Shown piece after piece: positions 1 to 6,227 of a DNA stretch of 8,231 nucleotides. The notes beneath the pieces were generated by a model that had not been told where the DNA came from, made no database searches, and saw only the letters and a program-made list of their open reading frames with translations. Origin of the DNA: an uncultured Verrucomicrobiota bacterium (GTDB lineage: Bacteria > Verrucomicrobiota > Verrucomicrobiia > Limisphaerales > UBA9464). Where the stretch lies: the NCBI GenBank assembly GCA_903864375.1, contig CAIPFS010000673.1:1-8231 (forward strand), written 5' to 3'. Made by a program: the position numbers and the translations under genes. Every line of letters begins with the position of its first letter. The stretch's first letter is position 1.

Positions 1-250
1 ATTGGAGGAGTTGGTACCAATAACTTATTAACATCTACGGTAAAGGTAAATTGGTTATAGTCGTCTAAATTTAAGGTATTTGCAGCCCCGATCTTTAAAT
101 TGGCCGGCAAAAAGTAACTGGGTCCAACATCGCTGTAACTTATTTTTGAACCTATGTTAGAAATATTGGCTCCCAATGAAAAAATACCATCTTCGCCAAA
201 TTCCTGCAGGGGCTTATTATAAAATAAAGAAACACCCGCAGCAATTGAAC
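1..250 (-). CDS. porV: PorV-like outer membrane protein, internal fragment (type IX secretion)
   Basis: Reading the minus strand from about 250 down to 1 gives one open frame without stops, about 80 residues. It includes NISNIGSKISYSDVGPSYF, LPANLKIGAANTLNLDDY and FTVDVNKLLVPTPP. The order NIGSKISY, then a Pro-containing linker and NLKIGA, then FTVDVNKLLVPTPP matches what I remember of PorV/LptO, the beta-barrel outer membrane protein that shuttles type IX secretion cargo in Bacteroidetes. Such barrels alternate polar and aromatic residues as seen here. The left end runs off the window and the N-terminal half is replaced at ~250 by another gene, so neither a start nor a stop is present. Base composition is clearly AT-richer than everything to the right. 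It is almost certainly not native to the neighbouring genome. PorV is assigned by recognition of motifs, not by a search; another porin of the same fold is possible. Confidence 0.72.
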
Positions 251-258
251 TTCCCGCC
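247..258. other. Chimeric junction between AT-rich Bacteroidetes-like DNA and GC-rich genome
   Basis: Left of this point the minus strand encodes a PorV-like barrel; right of it a universal stress protein. Both are cut in mid-protein and lie in different reading frames. The stress-protein frame continues a few codons past the join into nonsense (KFNCCGCFFIL) before a stop at 217. GC content changes abruptly here. The exact join cannot be placed better than about 12 bases, because both frames remain plausible across GGGAAGTTCAATTG. This pattern fits a misassembled contig end; a real integration is much less likely. Confidence 0.72.
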
Positions 259-552
259 CTGGGAAACTACCTTGAGGATTTGTTCCGGGGGACTGCCCCT
301 GGCGAGCTGCACCGAGATGGTCAATCCCTCCGATCTCAGGCGATTGGCAATCTGATCCAGGGCCTGGCGGTCCTGCTTCATTTCCTCGGACTCCGCCAGT
401 TTGAGCTGGTCGAAATTTCGGGCCGCCCAACCGTCGGCGACGTGCAGCAATACCACCTCCGATTCGAAATGCCCTGCCAGTCGACGGACATGGTCCAGCA
501 CGTTCCAATCGTCATCGGTGAGGTTCAGCGCGACCAGAATCTTGCGGTACAT
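251..552 (-). CDS. Universal stress protein (UspA family), truncated N-terminal part
   Basis: The protein starts at ATG 552 (MYRKILVALN) and about 101 residues are native. It shows the usual UspA layout: a first strand ending in LVALNLTDDD, a helix (WNVLDHVRRLAGHF), a second strand SEVVLLHVADGW, a long charged helix around residues 50-75, then LTISVQLARGSPPEQILKVVSQ, which corresponds to the typical 'G-x-P-x-x-I-L' stretch before the nucleotide-binding loop. Family members are about 140-150 residues. Here the last strand and the G-x2-G-x9-G-S/T ATP-binding motif are missing because the sequence switches to foreign DNA at ~250. The truncation is probably an assembly artefact and the true gene is probably intact. 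UspA proteins are cytoplasmic and act in stress survival; the specific role is unknown. No clear Shine-Dalgarno sequence precedes the start. Confidence 0.82.
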
Positions 553-639
553 GGGAATCGGGGTTGGCCTTTTCCAAACGGTGCAGGGTCCTCAAAAACC
601 TCAACAAATGCAGACCAATCGGGACAGCTTTTCTTAGCG

Positions 640-666
640 TCCCTCGGTTCAAATTTAACCGAGGGA
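640..666. other. Perfect 10-bp hairpin
   Basis: TCCCTCGGTT (640-649) is the exact reverse complement of AACCGAGGGA (657-666), with a 7-base AT-rich loop. There is no T-run on either side, so it is not a classical intrinsic terminator. It lies in the usp leader region of the minus strand, about 88 bases upstream of the usp start, where it could act as an RNA structure or end transcription arriving from ileS. Function is unknown. Confidence 0.5.
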
Positions 667-683
667 ATCAGCGCAACATCCAC

Positions 684-699
684 GCGGCTTCCGAGCCGC
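684..699. other. GC-rich 6-bp hairpin with tetraloop
   Basis: GCGGCT (684-689) pairs with AGCCGC (694-699) around a 4-base loop, 18 bases from the larger hairpin at 640-666. Together they form a small cluster of potential stem-loops between ileS and usp. The short GC stem could occur by chance in GC-rich DNA. Confidence 0.3.
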
Positions 700-855
700 C
701 CGACGGAGGGACGCGCTCCTGCAAGTCCCAAATCATTGCGGGGATCATCACCTGTCGCGTTCAAAAGGCACGTCGGTGTCTTTGACCGGACTGCAGGTGA
801 CGTGGAATACAGCGATGGAAAAGCATTGGGCTTTCGGCACCATCGGAGGCGAACC

Positions 856-877
856 GAACCGCCGCGGCTCGCCCTAC
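856..877 (-). repeat. Inverted partial copy of the dispersed GTAGGGCGA repeat
   Basis: On the minus strand this reads GTAGGGCGA followed by GCCGCGGCGGTTC. This matches the start (7981-7989) and the later part (about 8002-8014) of the copy at 7981-8065, with the segment between them missing. Together with the direct copy at 927 it creates a perfect 12-base inverted repeat (868-879 with 925-936). Confidence 0.55.
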
Positions 878-926
878 CATGGTCTTGTGACTCATCACCG
901 GTACCGACTGAAAACCAACCATATTG

Positions 927-1012
927 GTAGGGCGAGGCTTCAGCCGAGCCAAGGGAGGTTCGGACCACTCCAATTCCGCGCGGGCGAAGCCAATAGGCCG
1001 TCCGCAGGACCG
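927..1012 (+). repeat. Dispersed intergenic repeat, copy 1
   Basis: This ~86-base element begins GTAGGGCGA and ends with CGAAGCCAATAGGCC plus GTCCGCAGGACCG (985-1012). The final 28 bases match 8038-8065 at 27 of 28 positions. The spacing from the GTAGGGCGA start to this block is 58 bases here and 57 in copy 2, so the two are the same element with a diverged middle. It lies about 110 bases past the stop codon of minus-strand ileS. Confidence 0.75.
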
Positions 1013-1049
1013 AGGCTCCAGCCCGGACGACTGGAGAGTCGGCGGAACG

Positions 1050-1067
1050 GCAGACAAAAATGTCTGC
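1050..1067. other. Short hairpin GCAGACA-AAAA-TGTCTGC
   Basis: A perfect 7-bp stem (1050-1056 with 1061-1067) encloses an AAAA loop. It sits just beyond repeat copy 1 and before the ileS stop. It may be part of a longer repeat unit. No T-run follows on the minus strand, so it is weak as a terminator. Confidence 0.35.
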
Positions 1068-1123
1068 GCTACGGCGTGAGCGCACGCGGCCTGTAAAGCG
1101 CGGTGGCTGGTTCATGGAGTGCT

Positions 1124-3970
1124 TCAACCATTTCCCAGGACAGCCTCGACACAGCGGGCGCAAAGGCCGGGATGTTCCGCATGCGATCCGACATCCGTTT
1201 CCCAATGCCAGCATCGTTCGCATTTGACCCGTCCGACGGTGCTCGCGGGCCGGACCCGAACCGCCAGCGCTTCGCCGATCACGGCATCGACGGCGGAGAC
1301 ATTGCACAACTCCCGCAGGGCGTCGGCATTTCCAGACACCACCGGAAAGTCGGCCTCGGGAACGGTGAACTCGAGGACCGCCTCCAGGCTCTTTCCGATG
1401 AGCTTCGCCTGACGCGATTTTTCCAGTTCCGGCAGGGCCGCTGTGCGCCACTCCAGCAGGCGGGTCCAGACCGCCCGTTCCGTTTCAGAAACAGGGCTGG
1501 CCAGCGGTGACCAGATTGAAAGGTGGACCGAATCGAGCCGGGGTTCCGGAAGGTAGGACCAGGCCTCGTCCGACGTGAACGCCAGTTGAGGAGACAGCAT
1601 CTGGCAAAGCCGCACGGCCACGTGATGGAGGGCGGTTTGGGTGCTGCGACGGCGGCGCGAGTTGGCGGGGTCCGTATACAGGCGATCCTTGACCACGTCG
1701 TGATAGAGCGAACTCAGCTGAACGCTGACAAATTGTGCCACCTTTTGGTAAACGAGGTGAAACTCAAAGGCTTCATAGGCGGATGCCACCTCCGCCTCGA
1801 GGCGGCAAAATTCGTCGAGTATCCACCGGTCGAGGCCGGTCCAATCGCCATACGCCACGGCATCCCGTGTGGGGACAAAATCAAAAAGATTGCTTAACTG
1901 ATAGCGAAGCGTGTTACGGATCAGCCGGTAGGTTTCACTGACCTTTTTGAGCCGTTCTTCACTGACAACGATGTCACTGCGGTAATCCTGCGACGCCACC
2001 CAGAGCCGAAGGACATCCGCCCCGTATTCGTTGACATAGCGGTCCGATGTCTGCGGTTTGGCGTAGCCGCCCTGGCCCTGCTTGGACTTCGAGATTTTCT
2101 CGCGGTCCTCATCCACCATGAAGCCATGGGTCAGGACTGTGCGGAATGGAGCCGCCCCATTGCCCGCGAGCGACAGCAGCAGGGAAGATTGAAACCAACC
2201 GCGATGCTGGTCCGAGCCTTCCAGATAGACATCGGCTTGCCAGGCTCCTGCGCCCGTCCGGTCCGGGTGCGCCAGTTCGGGACGGCGCGCCAGAACCGCC
2301 CGTGACGACGATCCGGAATCGATCCACACGTCCAGGGTGTCCGTTGACTTCGACACGGCCTCGGGTCCAGACCAATCCGACGGACGACAACGACTCCACA
2401 ACTCGGATGTCGAATGGGTGAACCAGGCGTTGCTTCCCTCCTTCTCAACGAGGTCGGCGGCATTGCGAACGATGGACTCATGAAGGATCGGCTCCCCGGC
2501 CGCATCATAGAATGCCGGTATGGGTACTCCCCAGGTCCGCTGACGCGAGATGCACCAGTCGGGGCGCGACTCGACCGCACCCCGGATACGATTCTGACCC
2601 CAATCCGGCACCCAGGAAACGGCGGCGATGGCCTGGACGGCCTCCTGCCGGAACGGAATGCCTGAGGCCCCCACGTGATCGACCCGAATGAACCACTGGT
2701 CGACTGCACGGAAAACAATCGGCGTCTTGGAGCGCCAACAATGGGGATAGCTGTGGTGGTAGTCTTCCTGATGGGCCAGCGCCTCGCGGCTTCGGAGCAG
2801 CGCCAGGACGGCGTCGTTGGCATCCGAGCGGTTGTTCTTCTCGAGAACCGATTTGCCCACCAGTTCCATGGGCATTTGCTGCTCCACCGGCAGGTCCGTG
2901 GTGTGGACCAGGACGCCCTGATCGTTGACCGGACAATAGATGGGCAGCCCAACCCGCAAACCGAGCTGATAGTCGTCCATGCCGTGCCCTGGGGCGATAT
3001 GCACAAACCCCGTGCCGGTGCTGCTTTCCACAAAATCGGCGGGATACAGACGACCGGTCCTGTTGCAAAACGGATGTTCGTATTCGAGCCCGGCCAGTTC
3101 CTCGGCTCCGACGGTTCGGACAATCTGGTAGGCCCCCCATTCCAGGGTTTCATGAAGTTTGGACAGCAGCGCATTGGCCACCAGCAGGCAACCCCCGGGC
3201 ACCATTACCAGGGAATAGTGCAGTTCCGGATTGAAGGCCACCGCCAGATTTGCAGGAAGGGTCCAGGGCGTGGTGGTCCAGATCAGGACAAACGTGTTCG
3301 GTTCGCCCTTGAGCCTGAATTTGACATACACACTCTGGCTGATGTGGTCATGGTACTCGACCTCGGCTTCGGCGAGGGCGGTTCGAAAGGGAATGCTCCA
3401 ATAAACCGGCTTTCGTCCGCGATAGACAAATCCACGCCCCACCAGGTCCGCCAGCAACCGCAATTCGTCCGCCTCATACTGCGGAGTGAGGGTAAGGTAC
3501 GGATTTTGCCAATCCCCCAGAACACCCAGCCGCTGGAATTGGACGCGCTGCGACGCCACATAGTTCCGTGCATAGGCATCGCAAGCCGCCCGGATGGTGG
3601 CGGTGTCGGCATCGCCCCGGCCCGCTGCCCGCAGTTCCTGTGTCACCTTTGACTCGATCGGGAGCCCATGGCAGTCCCAGCCCGGGACGTATGGGGCCTG
3701 ATAGCCTCTTAACGTCCTCTCCTTGAGGATGATATCCTTGAGAATCTTGTTGAGGGCCGTGCCGACATGGACATCCCCGTTGGCAAACGGGGGACCATCA
3801 TGAAGCACAAATCGGGGTGCCCCCGCCCGGGCTTCCTGAATACGCCGGTACAGGTTGGAGCCGTTCCAGGCTTCGAGCCGTTGAGGCTCGCGCTGAACGA
3901 GGTTCGCCTGCATCGGGAACTCCGTGCGGGGGAGGTGAAGGGTCTGCTTGTAATCGGGCCGTTGACTCAT
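1124..3970 (-). CDS. ileS: Isoleucyl-tRNA synthetase
   Basis: This cytoplasmic class Ia enzyme charges tRNA-Ile with isoleucine using ATP. The 948-residue product is complete and of normal length for bacterial IleRS. Visible landmarks are LHDGPPFANGDVHVG (56-70) containing the HIGH-equivalent motif HVGT at 68-71, VPGWDCHGLPIE (95-106), the editing (CP1) domain with TTTPWTLPANLAV (232-244) and GTGFVHIAPGHGMDDY (319-334), CISRQRTWGVPIP (473-485), the KMSKS-equivalent KISKS (625-629), the anticodon-binding helical domain, and a C-terminal zinc ribbon with C917-x2-C920 and C937-x2-C940. The last position of the HIGH motif is Thr instead of His, which is unusual for the class. The ATG at 3970 is followed by a normal N-terminus. 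Upstream there is no obvious Shine-Dalgarno sequence. The gene is transcribed divergently from the phosphatase at 4173. No T-box leader is recognisable in the 202-base upstream gap. Confidence 0.97.
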   Translation of the reverse strand: MSQRPDYKQTLHLPRTEFPMQANLVQREPQRLEAWNGSNLYRRIQEARAGAPRFVLHDGPPFANGDVHVGTALNKILKDIILKERTLRGYQAPYVPGWDCHGLPIESKVTQELRAAGRGDADTATIRAACDAYARNYVASQRVQFQRLGVLGDWQNPYLTLTPQYEADELRLLADLVGRGFVYRGRKPVYWSIPFRTALAEAEVEYHDHISQSVYVKFRLKGEPNTFVLIWTTTPWTLPANLAVAFNPELHYSLVMVPGGCLLVANALLSKLHETLEWGAYQIVRTVGAEELAGLEYEHPFCNRTGRLYPADFVESSTGTGFVHIAPGHGMDDYQLGLRVGLPIYCPVNDQGVLVHTTDLPVEQQMPMELVGKSVLEKNNRSDANDAVLALLRSREALAHQEDYHHSYPHCWRSKTPIVFRAVDQWFIRVDHVGASGIPFRQEAVQAIAAVSWVPDWGQNRIRGAVESRPDWCISRQRTWGVPIPAFYDAAGEPILHESIVRNAADLVEKEGSNAWFTHSTSELWSRCRPSDWSGPEAVSKSTDTLDVWIDSGSSSRAVLARRPELAHPDRTGAGAWQADVYLEGSDQHRGWFQSSLLLSLAGNGAAPFRTVLTHGFMVDEDREKISKSKQGQGGYAKPQTSDRYVNEYGADVLRLWVASQDYRSDIVVSEERLKKVSETYRLIRNTLRYQLSNLFDFVPTRDAVAYGDWTGLDRWILDEFCRLEAEVASAYEAFEFHLVYQKVAQFVSVQLSSLYHDVVKDRLYTDPANSRRRRSTQTALHHVAVRLCQMLSPQLAFTSDEAWSYLPEPRLDSVHLSIWSPLASPVSETERAVWTRLLEWRTAALPELEKSRQAKLIGKSLEAVLEFTVPEADFPVVSGNADALRELCNVSAVDAVIGEALAVRVRPASTVGRVKCERCWHWETDVGSHAEHPGLCARCVEAVLGNG

Positions 3971-4172
3971 CCGGAAACAGTTTGTGGGCCGCGAACCTAG
4001 CGGTGAGCCGAAAGCCCGGCAAAGGCCAAATCAATCGTTCCGTTTCCCGTCTTGGCTCGGTCCCGGATTCCAGTCATCCTCGGGGGATGCGGTCGAGCCC
4101 AAACTCCAGTGCGCCCCGGGACCCCATTGTCATAGGGGCCGCAGGCCATCGTGGGTCAGACCGCCGTCACGA
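3971..4172. promoter_or_regulatory. Divergent intergenic region (ileS / phosphatase operon)
   Basis: These 202 bases separate the minus-strand ileS start from the plus-strand phosphatase start, so promoters in both directions are expected here. I could not identify a convincing sigma-70 -35/-10 pair for either side. The ileS-proximal end contains a fragment of the dispersed repeat (3991-4010). The call rests on gene arrangement only. Confidence 0.4.
3991..4010 (+). repeat. Short fragment of the dispersed repeat in the ileS upstream region
   Basis: GCGAACCTAGCGGTGAGCCG matches 7986-8005 in repeat copy 2 at 18 of 20 positions in the same orientation. Similarity does not extend visibly on either side, so this is either a small decayed remnant or a chance match within GC-rich sequence. 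Confidence 0.4.
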
Positions 4173-4790
4173 ATGACCACCGCCATCCGTCTGGTTCGTC
4201 ATCCGGAAACGTTCGTCCCGGCTGGAGTATGCGCCGGACCTGTCGATGTCTCACTCACGCCCGGCGGGAAGGCGGCCCTGCCCGGCCTGATTCTCATGGC
4301 TCACGGCTTTTCACCGGATACCGTCATCTCCAGTGATGCGCCCCGCTGCCTGGAAACCGCCCATGCCGTTGCCGGTCCTCTGGGACTTCCGGTGACGGTC
4401 GATCCTGCCTGGCGGGAAATCGCCTTCGGGTCGTGGGAAGGCCGGCGCTGGGAAGATATCGAGCAGGAGGATCCCGCAGGTTATTGGGAATGGATGGAAC
4501 ATTTCGACCAAATCGCTCCACCCGGAGGGGAAAGCTTTGAGATGCTGCAAACCCGGATCAGGATCGCCCTCGAAACGATCGCCGGGCAGGGGGGCCGACA
4601 TCTGATGGTCACCCACGCCGGTCCCATTCGCGCCGCCCTGGCCTGGGTCGAAAATCGGCCCCTCCGCCAGGCCTACAATGTTCAGGTGCCGTACAGCTCC
4701 GTTTTTGACCTCGTTTGGGAGGAGGGAAAATGGGAAAGACTTCCGTATTTTTATCCAGGCCCGGTTCGATCGGAAATGGTTTCCAGGTAG
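4173..4790 (+). CDS. Histidine phosphatase family protein (CobC / phosphoglycerate mutase type)
   Basis: The 205-residue cytoplasmic protein has the complete catalytic set of branch-1 histidine phosphatases. LVRHPET supplies R9 and the phospho-accepting H10; SSDAPRCLETA supplies R58; REIAFGSWEG supplies E82, the likely proton donor; VTHAGPIRAAL supplies H148. A PGGES loop (117-121) and VDVSLTPGG (24-32) resemble alpha-ribazole phosphatase (CobC), but no cobalamin genes are present, so the substrate stays open. The reading frame is open further upstream, but the ATG at 4173 places the first strand (TAIRLVRH) exactly where the family begins. The upstream extension is low-complexity and non-homologous, and was rejected. 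The gene lies 57 bases before the radical SAM gene in the same orientation and may be its first operon member. A phosphatase removing phosphate from a lipid or nucleotide intermediate would fit, but this is inference. Confidence 0.88.
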   Translation: MTTAIRLVRHPETFVPAGVCAGPVDVSLTPGGKAALPGLILMAHGFSPDTVISSDAPRCLETAHAVAGPLGLPVTVDPAWREIAFGSWEGRRWEDIEQEDPAGYWEWMEHFDQIAPPGGESFEMLQTRIRIALETIAGQGGRHLMVTHAGPIRAALAWVENRPLRQAYNVQVPYSSVFDLVWEEGKWERLPYFYPGPVRSEMVSR

Positions 4791-4847
4791 GCGGCGCGAG
4801 GTGCGGTTGTCCCTCCCTTTTTCTCCCGCTTCCAGTAAACTCTTCCT

Positions 4848-6227
4848 GTGCCGTCCATCCCCATTGCCTTGCGGCCCGCCCGGGAGCTGTTGAAACGCAC
4901 CCGGACCCGCTGCCCGGTCTGCCAGGAATCCATCGCCGGCGAAGTCTGGCGCGAGGGAGTCCACCCCGGAGCCGTATGGATGCGGAGGACCTGCCCGACC
5001 CATGGTGACAGCGCCGCCTGCCTGGCAACCGATGCCCGTTATTATTGGCTGGCGCAGGGTGAGCCCGACAATCGCTGCGGCACCGCCTGTTGCGCCAGCC
5101 CGGAAGGGGCGACAGGAACCCTCGGACGGAACGCCGTGCCGTCCCCCTCCGGAAAATTTGAGACGCTCTCCACCTGCATCGCTCTGATCGAGATCGTCCG
5201 TTCGTGCAATCTCTCCTGCCCGGCCTGCTACGCCGGTTCGCCCCTGTCCACTCACGACCGCCCGGATGCCGAGCCGCTTGAGGCACTGAAAGAACGCATC
5301 CAAGGGGTCATTGAGCGCAAGGGAGGTATTGAAATCCTCCAACTTTCCGGAGGCGAACCCACCTTGCATCCGCAGTTCATCGAGCTTCTGGCCTGGGCGC
5401 AGGCCCACCCCCGAATCGATTACACCCTCATCAATACCAACGGGGTCCGTTTGGCTCAGGACGAGGAATTCGCCCGACAGCTCGCGTTGCTGGCCCAGGG
5501 GCGAAAATTTCAATTGTACCTCCAGTTTGATGGGATCGAGGAGGCGGGACAGCGCGATCTGCGTGGAGCCGATCTCCGGGCGCTGCGGGTGCGGGCGCTG
5601 GATCGGGCCGCGGCGATGAACCTGCCTGTGACGCTGGCCATGACGGTCACCCGGAACAACCTGGCCCAATGCTGGCCGGTGATCGCCTTCGGACTCGGTC
5701 GACCCGAAATCCATGGGGTCACCTTCCAACCGTTGTTCACCAGTGGACGGGTTCCCAAAGGGGAAGACCTGGCAGGCCAACGCCTCAATACCGCCGACAT
5801 CCTGACCTCGGCCATCCGCCATTCCAACGGTCAACTCGGACCCGCTGACTTTACCCCGCTGCCCTGCGGCGACCCCAATTGTGCGGTCATCGGCTACCTG
5901 TTGCGCTTGCCGGGTGGAGTCCGGTCGGTCGGTGAGTTCGTTCAATTCGAACAGCTCCAGGGTTTCCTGAAGGACAAGCTCCGGTACACGGTTGATGACC
6001 TCGTACGGTGCGGCTGTGAAACCGAGCCCCTCGGCGCACTCCTCCAGCAGTTGGAACTCCACGGCGGCAGCGCCTTTCGTATCATGGTCAAGCCGTTCAT
6101 GGACGCCTGGACATGGGACCAGGACCGGATTGACCGTTGCTGCACCCACGTCATCCGCGAGGATGGAACGCTCGACTCCTTTTGCCGTCACTATAGCGGA
6201 TTTCCGGACCTGAAACGCACGGCGTGA
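4848..6227 (+). CDS. Radical SAM protein, Tes/MJ0619-like superfamily
   Basis: The 459-residue Fe-S enzyme is predicted to cleave S-adenosylmethionine reductively. The canonical cluster motif is C120-x3-C124-x2-C127 in VRSCNLSCPACYAG, followed by the SAM-binding SGGEP (167-171) and LINTNG (194-199). The N-terminus carries a rubredoxin-like C22-x2-C25 and a CPTHG (49-53). A C77/C81/C82 group precedes the core. The C-terminal part has PCGDPNC (339-345), RCGC (387-390), CC at 431-432 and C446 in SFCRHY, candidates for auxiliary clusters. This layout resembles archaeal tetraether lipid synthase (Tes, MJ0619) and bacterial homologues that act on lipid chains. The exact substrate is not deducible. 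The GTG at 4848 is chosen because a stop at 4836 lies just upstream and the first ATG in frame (residue 45) would remove the N-terminal Cys pair. The stop overlaps the next start by 4 bases (GTGA at 6224-6227), indicating coupled translation with the Lgt-like protein. Confidence 0.9.
   Translation: MPSIPIALRPARELLKRTRTRCPVCQESIAGEVWREGVHPGAVWMRRTCPTHGDSAACLATDARYYWLAQGEPDNRCGTACCASPEGATGTLGRNAVPSPSGKFETLSTCIALIEIVRSCNLSCPACYAGSPLSTHDRPDAEPLEALKERIQGVIERKGGIEILQLSGGEPTLHPQFIELLAWAQAHPRIDYTLINTNGVRLAQDEEFARQLALLAQGRKFQLYLQFDGIEEAGQRDLRGADLRALRVRALDRAAAMNLPVTLAMTVTRNNLAQCWPVIAFGLGRPEIHGVTFQPLFTSGRVPKGEDLAGQRLNTADILTSAIRHSNGQLGPADFTPLPCGDPNCAVIGYLLRLPGGVRSVGEFVQFEQLQGFLKDKLRYTVDDLVRCGCETEPLGALLQQLELHGGSAFRIMVKPFMDAWTWDQDRIDRCCTHVIREDGTLDSFCRHYSGFPDLKRTA

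Larger units (their letters stand above)
553..1123. other. Long intergenic region between ileS and the usp gene
   Basis: This 571-base stretch contains no open frame with recognisable protein features. It is made of short inverted repeats (640-666, 684-699, 1050-1067) and copies of a dispersed GC-rich repeat (856-877 inverted, 927-1012 direct). The part next to 553 should hold the usp promoter, but I see no convincing -35/-10 pair. The part next to 1123 lies downstream of ileS, and no U-tract terminator is visible there. Confidence 0.6.

Noticed and set aside
1..258. PorV fragment as a true horizontal transfer
   Set aside because: Both genes are truncated at one point with no mobile element, att site or repeat at the join, so a chimeric assembly is the simpler explanation.
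280..930. Plus-strand open frame antisense to usp
   Set aside because: It overlaps the usp coding strand in reverse and continues into repeat sequence; no recognisable protein features.
856..1067. Possible CRISPR or phage attachment structure in the repeat-rich gap
   Set aside because: The repeats are few, imperfect, in mixed orientation and not regularly spaced; no cas or integrase genes are present.
525..1451. Open frame of 308 codons on the minus strand spanning the ileS/usp gap
   Set aside because: It overlaps both real genes in another frame and reads through hairpins and repeats. The composition is Arg/Gly/Ser-rich without motifs.
2675..3652. Open frame of 325 codons on the plus strand inside ileS
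   Set aside because: It is antisense to a full-length, motif-complete ileS and shows no family features of its own.
3984..4172. Extended N-terminus for the histidine phosphatase (63 extra residues)
   Set aside because: The added sequence is low-complexity with no family similarity, and the ATG at 4173 starts directly before the conserved LVRH strand.
4311..6191. Long open frame of 626 codons on the minus strand opposite the phosphatase and radical SAM genes
   Set aside because: It is an antisense shadow of GC-rich coding DNA. The plus-strand frames carry clear catalytic motifs, and the antisense product has low-complexity Gly/Arg-rich sequence without recognisable domains.
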